From an uncultured Eubacteriales bacterium (GTDB taxonomy: Bacteria; Bacillota; Clostridia; Lachnospirales; Lachnospiraceae), in assembly GCA_949284175.1 (NCBI GenBank), contig CASDVE010000015.1, forward strand, positions 1 through 64,000: a stretch of 64,000 nt of DNA. Direction: 5' to 3'. Positions 9,188 through 16,953 of the stretch are shown here, one piece after another; position 1 is the stretch's first letter, and each line of letters opens with the position of its first letter. A program made the translations under genes and the position numbers. The notes under the pieces are model-generated. The model was not told the origin of the DNA, did no database searches, and saw nothing but the letters and a program-made list of their open reading frames with translations.

Positions 9188-9884
9188 GACAACAATTCTC
9201 ATTGCAGAAGATGAAAAAGGTATCAGCAATTTTATCTCTACTACATTGCTTGCTAATAACTACAAACCATTACAGGCCTATACTGGACAATCCGCTCTTT
9301 CTATGATTTCATCTCATTGCCCAGATCTGATTATATTGGATCTTGGTTTGCCAGATATGGATGGTCTTGAAATATTAAAGGAAATTAGAAATTGGACAGG
9401 AACTCCTGTTATTGTTGTATCCGCTCGAGATAGAGAACAGGATAAAGTAGAGGCTCTTGACTGTGGGGCTGATGATTATTTGACAAAGCCCTTTGGAACT
9501 TATGAATTACTTGCTAGAATCCGCACAGCACTCCGCCATCATCTCTCTTCTGTGACATCAACAAATCTTCCTAAAACTACATATAGCTCAGGAGATCTTT
9601 GCATTAACTTTGATAAATATTTAATCACTTTGGGCGGAAAAGAAATTCATTTAACCCAAATTGAATATAAAATCGTAGCATTACTGGCACAAAACGCTGG
9701 CAAGGTTATGACATATGAATCCATTATTACACAAATTTGGGGACCTTATGCTTTAAAGGATAATCAAATTTTGCGTGTCAATATGGCAAATATACGCAGA
9801 AAAATCGAGAAAAATCCAGGTGAACCAAAATATATTTTTACAGAGGTTGGCGTTGGATACCGTATGGTGGAAGAAGATAATTAA
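9180..9884 (+). CDS. KdpE-type response regulator (OmpR/PhoB family)
   Basis: The 234-residue regulator has a receiver domain with acidic pocket EDE (10-12), phospho-acceptor Asp54 in ILDLGLPDMDG, Thr/Ser in VVSARD and Lys in TKPF. A winged-helix DNA-binding domain follows (about 130-230, ending YIFTEVGVGYRMVEED). The ATG at 9180 lies inside the end of the kinase gene, with GGAGG at 9166-9170. A longer upstream frame starts within the kinase and lacks a ribosome site. Sequence style and partner suggest KdpE, normally the activator of the K+ pump operon. That operon is not here, so the true regulon is unknown. Confidence 0.9.
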   Translation: MNKTTILIAEDEKGISNFISTTLLANNYKPLQAYTGQSALSMISSHCPDLIILDLGLPDMDGLEILKEIRNWTGTPVIVVSARDREQDKVEALDCGADDYLTKPFGTYELLARIRTALRHHLSSVTSTNLPKTTYSSGDLCINFDKYLITLGGKEIHLTQIEYKIVALLAQNAGKVMTYESIITQIWGPYALKDNQILRVNMANIRRKIEKNPGEPKYIFTEVGVGYRMVEEDN

Positions 9885-9913
9885 CTTCCATCGGATACAC
9901 ACTTCTCATACAC

Positions 9914-9962
9914 GAAAAAAGGAGCTGTTTGACTCATTCTTCGTCAAACAACCCCTTTTTTT
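9914..9962. terminator. Bidirectional terminator between kdpE-like and cysteine desulfidase-like genes
   Basis: An imperfect stem (GGAGCTGTTTGAC, 9921-9933; GTCAAACAACCCC, 9943-9955; two mismatches) is flanked by A6 on the left and T7 on the right. It serves the two convergent genes. Confidence 0.7.
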
Positions 9963-11241
9963 ATTCTTCCACTTGCTTATCAAGCATAAGATTTAAGATT
10001 TCCACATCGGTTTCTTTCATTCCAACTCGTCCAATATATCCCATTCTTTTAATAGTTTCTTCTATATCTTCTGCTACAATTCCTTCTCCTTCCTCAAACG
10101 CATGTTGTTTCATGCTCATATGATGTGCCAAAATTGTTGCTTCCACAGCAGATGCAATCTTTGCAGCACAAGAGGATTTCGCCCCATCACACACAATACC
10201 TCCAACATTTGCGATGGTGTTCACAATCGTATTGCATACTTGCTCATATGTACCCCCACACATATAAGTAATTCCAGCTCCACTACCACAGGCAGCACTG
10301 ACCGCACCACAGTAAGCGGAAAGACTTCCAATATATTTTTTTTGATGGATCGCAATGAGATTGCTAACAGCTAAAGCACGATATAATGTTTCTCCACTCA
10401 CTCCCAATTCTTTTGCATATTCAATCACAGGCAAGGATGCAGTCATCCCTTGATTACCACTACCAGAATTAATCACAACAGGAAGAGAACATCCACTCAT
10501 GCGAGCATCCGAACCAGCCGCTGTCACTGCCCTTGCTCTCGTCTTAATATCTGTTCCATATACTTCTAACAGTGTTCTTCCAACTTGTGCCCCATAAGAA
10601 TATAAAAGTCCCTCTCTTGAAATCGCCGTATTCATCTTAATTTGTCGTTCTAATATTGGTTTAATTCTCTCGATTTCCACACAGTTTGCAAATTCTAAAA
10701 TCTGCTTTACATTGAGTTTTGACTTATCAAAACTTTGATTTTCCTGTTGTTGGATGGATTTCTCATATAAAACTTCTTCGTCTTTTACAATTTTTGCAAT
10801 CTGTGTATGTTGATTGACAATGGTCACTTCTGCACTGTGTCCCTTTGCTTCCACTTTGGCTACGATATATAAATTTTCCACACCTTCTTGCAAGTGACAA
10901 GTACAATATCCCTTCGCAATTAACTCTTTTGCCTGTTCAATATCTTCTTTTGTTACAGTTGTCAGCACCTCTAATTGTTTTTGTGGATCGCCTCCCACAA
11001 TTCCAAGTACACTAGCAACCTCAATTCCTTTTAACCCTCCAGAATTTGGAACGGTAACTGACTTCACATTTTTTATAATATTTCCACTACACCACATTGT
11101 CACAGACTCAGGAAACTCACCTAATACTTCTCTTGCTTTTGCACTACAATAGGCAATGGCAATCGGTTCTGTACACCCAAGAGCAGGCACTAATTCATGT
11201 TCTAAAATCGCAATATAATTTTCTATACTTTGTCTATCCAT
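9961..11241 (-). CDS. L-cysteine desulfidase-like protein (CyuA/YhaM, UPF0597 family)
   Basis: The 426-residue protein belongs to the UPF0597 family, related to the iron-sulfur alpha subunit of L-serine dehydratase. Visible signatures are ALGCTEPIAIAYC near the N-terminus, SGNIIKNVKSVTVPNSGG, NSGSGNQGMTASLPV and a cysteine-rich C-terminal part (YCGAVSAACGSGAG, CDGAKSSCAAKIASA). Several of these cysteines probably bind a 4Fe-4S cluster. Characterised members degrade L-cysteine to pyruvate, ammonia and sulfide. The longest frame begins at 11256, but GGAGG overlaps that ATG and is correctly spaced for the ATG at 11241. It is divergent from a GntR-family gene, its likely regulator. Serine or another amino acid as substrate is possible. 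Confidence 0.8.
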   Translation of the reverse strand: MDRQSIENYIAILEHELVPALGCTEPIAIAYCSAKAREVLGEFPESVTMWCSGNIIKNVKSVTVPNSGGLKGIEVASVLGIVGGDPQKQLEVLTTVTKEDIEQAKELIAKGYCTCHLQEGVENLYIVAKVEAKGHSAEVTIVNQHTQIAKIVKDEEVLYEKSIQQQENQSFDKSKLNVKQILEFANCVEIERIKPILERQIKMNTAISREGLLYSYGAQVGRTLLEVYGTDIKTRARAVTAAGSDARMSGCSLPVVINSGSGNQGMTASLPVIEYAKELGVSGETLYRALAVSNLIAIHQKKYIGSLSAYCGAVSAACGSGAGITYMCGGTYEQVCNTIVNTIANVGGIVCDGAKSSCAAKIASAVEATILAHHMSMKQHAFEEGEGIVAEDIEETIKRMGYIGRVGMKETDVEILNLMLDKQVEE

Positions 11242-11453
11242 CCATCGATCCTCCATCTTTTCTTTCCACTGGTCTATTTTCTCTGATAATATCAGTAATC
11301 ATATTAATAATATATTTTAAATATATATTCTTTATCGATATTTGTCAATGGCAAAACCCCATCATTTACTTTTTAACTTGTTTTTGATATGATAAACGAT
11401 AAGAAACATTATTGACAATATAAGACAAAGAGAGAAAGTTAGGAATCTATGAC

Positions 11454-12077
11454 ATGAAAGCAGAAAAAAATTTAAAATCTATTATTTATCAGTCAATTCT
11501 TGAGGGTATTTTCTCCGACGAATACAAGCCAAATCAAATATTAAACGAAAAAGAGCTTGTTGAAAAATACGGATGCAGTAAATCTCCTGTTCGGGACGCT
11601 TTGATTACCCTTTGTAATGAAGGGATTTTGCGTAGTATTCCTCGATACGGCTATGAGGTAATACGTCTAACAAGGGAAACCGTAGAACAAGTTCTCCAAT
11701 ATCGCCTTATTTTAGAAAGTGGCGCTTTACGCCTTTCTTATCAAAAGATTACAAAAGATCAGATAGAAGAATTAAAAAGAGTGGATGTCCTTTGTAATAA
11801 ATCAGAAGATGGGATTTTTAATCACTGGGATAGCAATGAAGAGTTTCATCTAAAACTCCTCTCCCTCTCTGGCAATCACTATGCCGTACAAGAATTAAAA
11901 CGCTCCATGGATTTATTAAAAAGAGCTTATGCCCAGTTTTATTGGGATAAATGGGATAATGCTCTTGTTCCTTCTGATATGAAATGCCACAAAGAGATCA
12001 TTGCTTGCTTAGAAAACAAAGATATTGAAGGTGCTATTTCTTGTCTTGCAACCGATCTGCAAGACTTTGGAATTTAA
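11454..12077 (+). CDS. GntR-family transcriptional regulator (FCD type)
   Basis: The 207-residue regulator has an N-terminal winged helix-turn-helix (about 8-70, with ILNEKELVEKYGCSKSPVRDAL and a wing RSIPRYGYEV) and a C-terminal helical FCD ligand domain (about 80-205), where EFHLKLLSLSGNHYAV and CHKEIIACLENKDIEGA match the metal/ligand-binding helices of FadR-like proteins. It is transcribed away from the cysteine desulfidase-like gene across a 212-base AT-rich spacer, so control of that gene and of itself is the simplest guess. The effector cannot be read from sequence. ATG 11454 lies about 10 bases after GTTAGGA. Confidence 0.85.
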   Translation: MKAEKNLKSIIYQSILEGIFSDEYKPNQILNEKELVEKYGCSKSPVRDALITLCNEGILRSIPRYGYEVIRLTRETVEQVLQYRLILESGALRLSYQKITKDQIEELKRVDVLCNKSEDGIFNHWDSNEEFHLKLLSLSGNHYAVQELKRSMDLLKRAYAQFYWDKWDNALVPSDMKCHKEIIACLENKDIEGAISCLATDLQDFGI

Positions 12078-12095
12078 AAGTACAAAGGATGAGAA

Positions 12096-12168
12096 ACAAA
12101 AAAGAGATTATGAAAAAAGACAATCACTCCGTATCTAAGATTGCTTTTTTCATAATCTCTTTTTATTA
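12096..12168. terminator. Bidirectional terminator between the gntR gene and spoVAE
   Basis: A very long stem with a few mismatches: AAAGAGATTATGAAAAAAGA on the left, then CAATC, pairs with GATTG and TTTTTTCATAATCTCTTTTT on the right. A and T runs at the ends suit both convergent genes. Confidence 0.75.
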
Positions 12169-12522
12169 TTTTTTCATCTTTGGCTGGAAAATAAGACTGG
12201 CGATATAGGAAAAGATCAACGCTGCTGATGTTCCTGCTGCTGCTGCTTTAAATCCACCTCGGAATAATCCTAAAAATCCATGAATATCAATCGCCTCTTT
12301 TACCCCTTTCCAAAGAGAATATCCAAATCCAGTCAGTGGTACTGTGGCTCCACATCCTGCCCAGTCCACCAATGGCTCATAGATTCCAATGGCTCCCAAA
12401 ATACATCCTAACACTACAAGTGTAACCATTACTCGCCCTGGCATCATTTTTGTTTTATCCATCAATATTTGAGAAAGAACACAAATAACTCCTCCCACTA
12501 CAAATGCTTTTATATAGTCCAT
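12166..12522 (-). CDS. spoVAE: Stage V sporulation protein AE (SpoVAE)
   Basis: The 118-residue membrane protein has about three hydrophobic segments (5-20, 35-55, 95-112) and the SpoVAC/SpoVAE signature VDWAGCGATVPLTGFGYSL. SpoVA proteins form the inner-membrane channel that moves dipicolinic acid into the forespore and releases it on germination. It is the last gene of the spoVA operon in this window: no spoVAF or SpoVAEa gene follows, since the next gene is the convergent gntR-type regulator beyond a terminator. ATG 12522 is preceded by AAGAGATGG-type ribosome pairing. Confidence 0.93.
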   Translation of the reverse strand: MDYIKAFVVGGVICVLSQILMDKTKMMPGRVMVTLVVLGCILGAIGIYEPLVDWAGCGATVPLTGFGYSLWKGVKEAIDIHGFLGLFRGGFKAAAAGTSAALIFSYIASLIFQPKMKK

Positions 12523-12567
12523 GATTTCACCATCTCTTCTTTTTGTTCATTCTTATTTTATCAGTGT

Positions 12568-13575
12568 TTATGCTTGTCGCTCTAAAATCACCGCATGGGC
12601 AATTCCTGGAACTGTCTGTCCTTCATTAAAACTGACTGTTGATAGCAAAGCTCCTGTTGGAACAAATAAAATTTTATTCCACTCTTTTTTCATCAGTTGT
12701 TCCATGCCGTATCCAGCTAATGTCACTGCACTACAAGCACATCCAGAACCACCAGCATGAGTATCTTGTGATTTATCATCATAGATCTCAATTCCACAAT
12801 CCATATGAACTTTTGAAATATCATAATGATTATCTTTTAATAGTTTGATAAGAATTTCTTGTCCAACTGTTCCAAGATCTCCTGTTATAATTTTATCATA
12901 TTCTTCTGGTTGGCAATCAAAATCTTGTAAGTTCTGATAAATGACATCCGCTGCTGCTGGTGCCATCGCCGCTCCCATATTCATGGAATCCTTGATTCCA
13001 TAGTCTTTGATGACTCCTGTTGTAATTCCCTTTATTCTAACACTTCCTTGTGAAGATGAAACAATAAACGCCCCACTTCCTGTCACTGTCCATGTAGAAC
13101 TTTTTGGTCTTTGGTTTCCATATTCAAGAGGATAGCGGAAGTTCTTTTCTGCACTGCCCAAATGGCTTGATGTGACCGCTCCAACCTCATCGGCATACCC
13201 TGCACTTACAACCATACTTGCCAAAGAAAGTGCCTCTCCCATGGTAGAACAAGCTCCATACAATCCAAAGACAGGAACATTCATATCCCGCATTGCAAAT
13301 GTTGTTCCAACTAATTGTCCTTGCAAATCTCCTGCGAACAAATAGCGTAATTGGTCTTCCTTTATCTTTCCTTTTTCTAAAGCGATGGTAAGAGCTTCTT
13401 GTTGAAACCGGCTCTCTGCAAGTTCCCAATTTTGCTGTCCAAAAAGCGGATCTTCTATCACTTTATCAAAATACTTCCCAAGTGGTCCTTCTGCCTCTTT
13501 TTTCCCAACAACAGATGAACAACTTCTAATATAGGGAGTTTTTTCAAATAAAACACTTTGTTTTCCCTGTTGCAT
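12568..13575 (-). CDS. spoVAD: Stage V sporulation protein AD (SpoVAD)
   Basis: The 335-residue soluble protein has the thiolase-like fold of SpoVAD, which binds dipicolinic acid at the forespore inner membrane. Visible family features are PLGKYFDKVIEDPLFGQQNWE, the nucleophile-elbow-like FGLYGACSTMGEALSLASM, and C-terminal CGIEIYDDKSQDTHAGGSGCACSAV. Length is standard (about 335-340). It lies 45 bases before spoVAE and 21 bases after spoVAC. Confidence 0.95.
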   Translation of the reverse strand: MQQGKQSVLFEKTPYIRSCSSVVGKKEAEGPLGKYFDKVIEDPLFGQQNWELAESRFQQEALTIALEKGKIKEDQLRYLFAGDLQGQLVGTTFAMRDMNVPVFGLYGACSTMGEALSLASMVVSAGYADEVGAVTSSHLGSAEKNFRYPLEYGNQRPKSSTWTVTGSGAFIVSSSQGSVRIKGITTGVIKDYGIKDSMNMGAAMAPAAADVIYQNLQDFDCQPEEYDKIITGDLGTVGQEILIKLLKDNHYDISKVHMDCGIEIYDDKSQDTHAGGSGCACSAVTLAGYGMEQLMKKEWNKILFVPTGALLSTVSFNEGQTVPGIAHAVILERQA

Positions 13576-13596
13576 AATTTTTTCTCCTTCTCTCTA

Positions 13597-14055
13597 TTAT
13601 CTCATCATAGCCTTTATAATCATGTAGCCAATGCCCATAATAAAGGATGTAAACACTCCATATAAAATAACAGGACCTGCAATTGTAAAGATTTTAACAC
13701 CAATACCAAACACTTGTCCTTCTTTTTGATATTCAATGGCTGGAGATGCCACAGAGTTTGCAAACCCTGTAATTGGAACCAATGCTCCTGCCCCTCCAAA
13801 TTTTACAAGAGGAAAATACAAATTAAATGCTGTTAAGGAAACGCTTAAAAACACAAGGATCAATGTTACATATCCAGAAGCATCATCTTTATTTAATCCA
13901 AATACATCTTGTCCAAGCTGAAAAATCCCTTGTCCAATGGTGCAAATAATTCCTCCTACAAAAAATGCACGTATGCAGTTTAAAAAACAGCTATGCACAG
14001 GTGTAATTTGCTCCACATACTGATTGTATTCGTTTTTTGTGGGTTCTTTTCTCAT
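13597..14055 (-). CDS. spoVAC: Stage V sporulation protein AC (SpoVAC)
   Basis: The 152-residue membrane protein has several hydrophobic segments and the motif KFGGAGALVPITGFANSVASPAIEYQ, which is diagnostic of SpoVAC. SpoVAC behaves as a mechanosensitive pore in the dipicolinate channel. It shares its fold and the ATVPLTGF-type motif with spoVAE two genes downstream, as expected for paralogs. Six bases separate it from spoVAB, so translation is probably coupled. Confidence 0.95.
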   Translation of the reverse strand: MRKEPTKNEYNQYVEQITPVHSCFLNCIRAFFVGGIICTIGQGIFQLGQDVFGLNKDDASGYVTLILVFLSVSLTAFNLYFPLVKFGGAGALVPITGFANSVASPAIEYQKEGQVFGIGVKIFTIAGPVILYGVFTSFIMGIGYMIIKAMMR

Positions 14056-14061
14056 AGTAAT

Positions 14062-14478
14062 CTACCTCCCAAAATATAGTTGAACCAATGATCCAATTCC
14101 TTTTCCAATAGCAAGGCTTATCACAATAAAAGGAGCTCCTTTTCGCATGGATAGCCGACGAAAAAAAATAGGGAATGTATTAATTGTTTCTGCCAGTGCC
14201 ATGGCAAGGCATCCAACAAACACACCAGCAAATAAGCCAAATAGAATAAGAAAGGGAAATCCAAAAGGAAGTCTTGGAGAATACAATGAAACAATATTAC
14301 CAAGCACTACCCCTAGTATCAAAAAATTTTCATATAAAATGGCTCTCTTCATTGTCTTTGTTTCACTGGCAAGTCTTGGAATAACACCTAGCAATGTGAT
14401 CAGTGCGACAAATCCTCCTGCAACGGTAAGCCCCGCACAGATTCCTAGGAATCCTAAAAATATCTCACGTATCCACAT
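14062..14478 (-). CDS. spoVAB: Stage V sporulation protein AB (SpoVAB)
   Basis: The product is a membrane protein of about 138 residues with four hydrophobic stretches and SpoVAB features such as GLTVAGGFVALITLLGVIPR and LPFGFPFLILFGLFAGVFVGCLAMALAET. SpoVAB is needed for dipicolinate uptake, though its exact part in the channel is less clear than that of AC and AD. The longest frame starts at 14487, but GGGGATGAG is better spaced for the ATG at 14478. The start lies inside the end of spoVAA (14 bases of overlap), indicating translational coupling. Confidence 0.92.
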   Translation of the reverse strand: MWIREIFLGFLGICAGLTVAGGFVALITLLGVIPRLASETKTMKRAILYENFLILGVVLGNIVSLYSPRLPFGFPFLILFGLFAGVFVGCLAMALAETINTFPIFFRRLSMRKGAPFIVISLAIGKGIGSLVQLYFGR

Positions 14479-15091
14479 CGATCTCATCCCCTTTTCTTCC
14501 AGCTCCCTTTAAAAAGGTATCATTGACATCCCTTTCATATAAACGCATCTGCACTTGAAATGGTGTCGGATCATCGGATAATTTCTTATTGGCTGCATGG
14601 TTAAAGAAAACTAAAACACCAATGGTCAAACCAACACAATACATGAAAGTCATAATGGATGGTCCATAGCTCTCCTTGCCCATTACAAGATGATACATGG
14701 TGGAAAACACCTGATCTGTATTCACATCATTATTGTAAGTCATAATAGCAAACCCTGCTCCAAAAAAAGCCACTAGACAAATCGCAATCACCTTTGCCCA
14801 AAGAAGTATGCGACTCTCATGCTTTGGTGGTTTATAGTAAACAATAAAATCAGATTCTCCCATATTCTCTACTTCAACTTCTGGACATTGCTTTTTTATA
14901 AGCTCTATTAGTTTTAAAATAGAAAACATTTCTCTTCCATTTTCCATTTTTTTAAACCGAAACAGTTCCACCTGCCCTGCCTGATAGGCAAGTTCTGGAT
15001 CACTACAATAAATACTCGCAATATCTTTGATATGAGCAATGGGATTTGTGACACAGACACTCTGTTCTACCTTTAGATAAATGACTGCCAT
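14465..15091 (-). CDS. spoVAA: Stage V sporulation protein AA (SpoVAA)
   Basis: The 208-residue protein has an N-terminal soluble part (VEQSVCVTNPIAHIKDIASIYC) and two membrane segments in the second half (about 100-122 and 148-165, ending FNHAANKKLSDDPTPFQVQMRLYE), the layout of SpoVAA. It is the first spoVA gene, 74 bases after sigF, and that gap carries a sigma-G/F-like promoter. ATG 15091 is preceded by GAGGTGAGG. Confidence 0.93.
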   Translation of the reverse strand: MAVIYLKVEQSVCVTNPIAHIKDIASIYCSDPELAYQAGQVELFRFKKMENGREMFSILKLIELIKKQCPEVEVENMGESDFIVYYKPPKHESRILLWAKVIAICLVAFFGAGFAIMTYNNDVNTDQVFSTMYHLVMGKESYGPSIMTFMYCVGLTIGVLVFFNHAANKKLSDDPTPFQVQMRLYERDVNDTFLKGAGRKGDEIDVDT

Positions 15092-15129
15092 TTCTTCCTC
15101 ACCTCTTTATTGTTTTATCGTTCTTTTCC

Positions 15130-15159
15130 TAGTATGGTGATGAATGGCAAATTTTATTC
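15130..15159 (-). promoter_or_regulatory. Sigma-G/sigma-F-type promoter before spoVAA
   Basis: On the minus strand GAATA (15159-15155) and CATACTA (15136-15130) are separated by exactly 18 bases, close to the sigma-G consensus GHATR-N18-CATWWTA with one mismatch in the -10. Known spoVA operons are forespore sigma-G dependent. The site lies in the 74-base gap after sigF. Confidence 0.65.
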
Positions 15160-15165
15160 ATCCTT

Positions 15166-15894
15166 TTATGCAGAATTTCCAAGTTCTTTTCGAAGTTTTC
15201 CTAACACCTTTTTCTCAATTCTGGAGATTTGCACTTGAGAAACTCCTAGAAGTTTTGCTATCTCTGTTTGGGTTTTTTCTTCAAAATAACGCAGTCTTAT
15301 AATCTCTTGTTCTCTTTCATCCAACAATTCCATCAGAGTTTTTATCGTCATTTGATTTAACACATGCTCATTGGCATTGTGCTTTTCTTCTAGCTTATCC
15401 ACAAGGCGGATTTCACTTCCTTCTGACTGATAAATTGTCTTGTAAATGGATTCCACTTCCACATTGGCATCCAAAGCTTCTACGATTTCCTCTTCTGTTA
15501 ACTCAGAAGCCTTTGCAAGTTCTGATAAGGTGGGTTCTCTTCCATGTTCATGGATGAACTTATCCTGTGCTTGTCTTGCCTTCATCGCATTTTCTTTTAA
15601 AGTACGGCTGACTTTAATCATGCCATCATCTCGAAGAAATCGTTTAATCTCTCCTGTTATCATCGGTACTGCATACGTTGAAAATTTTACATCATATGTA
15701 ATATCAAATTTATCAATACTTTTCATTAGTCCGATACAGCCTATTTGAAAGAGATCTTCTAGTTCATATCCCCGGTTTAGAAATCTTCTCGCAACACTGT
15801 ACACGAGTCCCATATTTTCTGTTACAAGCAACTCTCTTGCAACTTTATCTCCTTGTACTGCCCGAATTAGAAGTCCCCAATTGTCATCTTGCAT
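15166..15894 (-). CDS. sigF: RNA polymerase sigma factor SigF (forespore-specific)
   Basis: The 242-residue sigma-70 family factor shows region 2 (ENMGLVYSVARRFLNRGYELEDLFQIGCIGLMKSIDKFD), region 3 (HGREPTLSELAKASELTEEEIVEAL) and region 4 with a helix-turn-helix (LRYFEEKTQTEIAKLLGVSQVQISRIEKKVL). SigF directs the first forespore-specific transcription programme and is held inactive by SpoIIAB. Its start overlaps the end of spoIIAB by 11 bases. The spoIIAA-spoIIAB-sigF order is the canonical spoIIA operon and separates it from the paralogous SigG. Confidence 0.95.
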   Translation of the reverse strand: MQDDNWGLLIRAVQGDKVARELLVTENMGLVYSVARRFLNRGYELEDLFQIGCIGLMKSIDKFDITYDVKFSTYAVPMITGEIKRFLRDDGMIKVSRTLKENAMKARQAQDKFIHEHGREPTLSELAKASELTEEEIVEALDANVEVESIYKTIYQSEGSEIRLVDKLEEKHNANEHVLNQMTIKTLMELLDEREQEIIRLRYFEEKTQTEIAKLLGVSQVQISRIEKKVLGKLRKELGNSA

Positions 15895-16318
15895 TCCGTC
15901 CGATACCCTTCTTCATCGTGATGATCGTTCCTTCTCCGGGGGTTGACTTCACTTGCACCGTATCCATAAAGGCTTCCATAAAGGAAAATCCCATTCCTGA
16001 CCGTTCCATCTCCGGTTTTGACGTATAAAGCGGTTCCATGGCTTGTCCAATATCGGCAATCCCTATGCCAAAATCCTGTATCGTAATATAAATATCACGA
16101 TGACAAAGGGTGGCCTCTAAAACAATGGTTCCTTCTTTTCCTTCATATCCATGAATAATGCAGTTAGTAACTGCCTCTGATACTGCGGTCTTTACATCAT
16201 TTAATTCCTCCATATTCGGATCTGCTCCAACTAAAAAAGCTGCGATCACCGTCCGAATAAAACTCTCATTTTCAGATTTACTGTCAAACTCGATTCTCAT
16301 GTGATTTTTGTTATTCAT
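15884..16318 (-). CDS. spoIIAB: Anti-sigma F factor SpoIIAB (serine kinase)
   Basis: The 144-residue GHKL-fold kinase binds and inhibits SigF and phosphorylates SpoIIAA. The N box EAVTNCIIHGYEG (48-60), G1 DFGIGI near 83-88 and G2 RSGMGFSFME near 105 are present. The frame extends to 16351, but GGGAGG lies 6 bases before the ATG at 16318, giving the family's usual length and N-terminus (MNNKNHMRIEF). It follows spoIIAA by 97 bases. Confidence 0.95.
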   Translation of the reverse strand: MNNKNHMRIEFDSKSENESFIRTVIAAFLVGADPNMEELNDVKTAVSEAVTNCIIHGYEGKEGTIVLEATLCHRDIYITIQDFGIGIADIGQAMEPLYTSKPEMERSGMGFSFMEAFMDTVQVKSTPGEGTIITMKKGIGRNAR

Positions 16319-16415
16319 ACTTTCCTCCCAATGGTCGATGGCACCTTCCATCCAATTTTGAAATTTTATTAAAAATTCCCTTGCATCTTTGTATTTTCTT
16401 TATTTTTTTATGTTT

Positions 16416-16748
16416 TTATTCCTTTAAAGCCTCCTCTACGGTATCCTTTAATACCACGATTTTCTCCAATCCCGATAATCTCACCAACCGAAGAAGTCCT
16501 TGACTGCATCCAGTGATATAGAGATTGCCTCCTAGTTTTTTTACTTGTTTATAGCGTTTTAATAACATTCCAATCCCTGAACTATCCATAAAACTCACTT
16601 CTGTAAAGTCAAAAATCATATTTTTTATTCCTTCCTTTAATAGTCCATAATCAATTCTTCCTCTAATTCGATCCGCCATATGCTGATCCAGTTCTCCTGA
16701 TAGACCTACAATTAAATAACTTCCATTATATGAAACTTCAATTTCCAT
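16416..16748 (-). CDS. spoIIAA: Anti-sigma F factor antagonist SpoIIAA
   Basis: The 110-residue STAS-domain protein carries the phosphorylation loop FMDSSGIGMLLKRYK, where the second serine (Ser57) is the residue phosphorylated by SpoIIAB in Bacillus. Dephosphorylated SpoIIAA displaces SigF from SpoIIAB and so starts forespore gene expression. It is first in the operon, with AGGAGGG 4 bases before ATG 16748 and a sigma-H-like promoter further up. Confidence 0.95.
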   Translation of the reverse strand: MEIEVSYNGSYLIVGLSGELDQHMADRIRGRIDYGLLKEGIKNMIFDFTEVSFMDSSGIGMLLKRYKQVKKLGGNLYITGCSQGLLRLVRLSGLEKIVVLKDTVEEALKE

Positions 16749-16760
16749 ATTTCCCTCCTA

Positions 16761-16792
16761 TATTCCACAGTTTTCTATTTGACTTATTCCTT
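16761..16792 (-). promoter_or_regulatory. Sigma-H-type promoter of the spoIIA operon
   Basis: On the minus strand AAGGAATAA is followed about 15 bases later by GTGGAATAT, resembling the sigma-H elements RnAGGAWWW and RnnGAAT. In Bacillus the spoIIA operon depends on sigma-H and Spo0A~P. No perfect Spo0A box (TTTGTCRAA) was seen nearby. The assignment is pattern-based. Confidence 0.5.
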
Positions 16793-16796
16793 ATAC

Positions 16797-16894
16797 ACAA
16801 ACGATGAGAAGCACGCTTTGCGAACTTCTCACGTTCGCAGACAGTCGCCATATGTGAGCATAAATACTCTCACATGGCTCGTTGTCTTTGCGTA
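16797..16894. repeat. Dispersed intergenic repeat, long copy with two internal hairpins
   Basis: It begins ACAAACGATGAGAA and ends CTCGTTGTCTTTGCGTAAA, the same outer blocks as the short copies at 1083-1117 and 38598-38639. The inserted middle holds two inverted repeats: TGCGAAC/GTTCGCA (16819-16839) and GCCATATGTGAG/CTCACATGGC (16847-16878). It lies between spoIIAA and the TPR protein gene. Confidence 0.6.
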
Positions 16895-16938
16895 AAAAAA
16901 CGGCAGTGCTCCAGAATTTCTTCTTGCGCACCACCGCA
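16891..16938 (-). terminator. Terminator of the valS-folC-TPR block
   Basis: On the minus strand, a stem GCGGTGGTGC with GCACTGCCGT (G-U pairs allowed) is followed by T7. It lies just past the stop of the TPR gene at 16954 and abuts the long repeat copy. Confidence 0.65.
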
Positions 16939-16953
16939 TTTCTCTGTCTTTTC

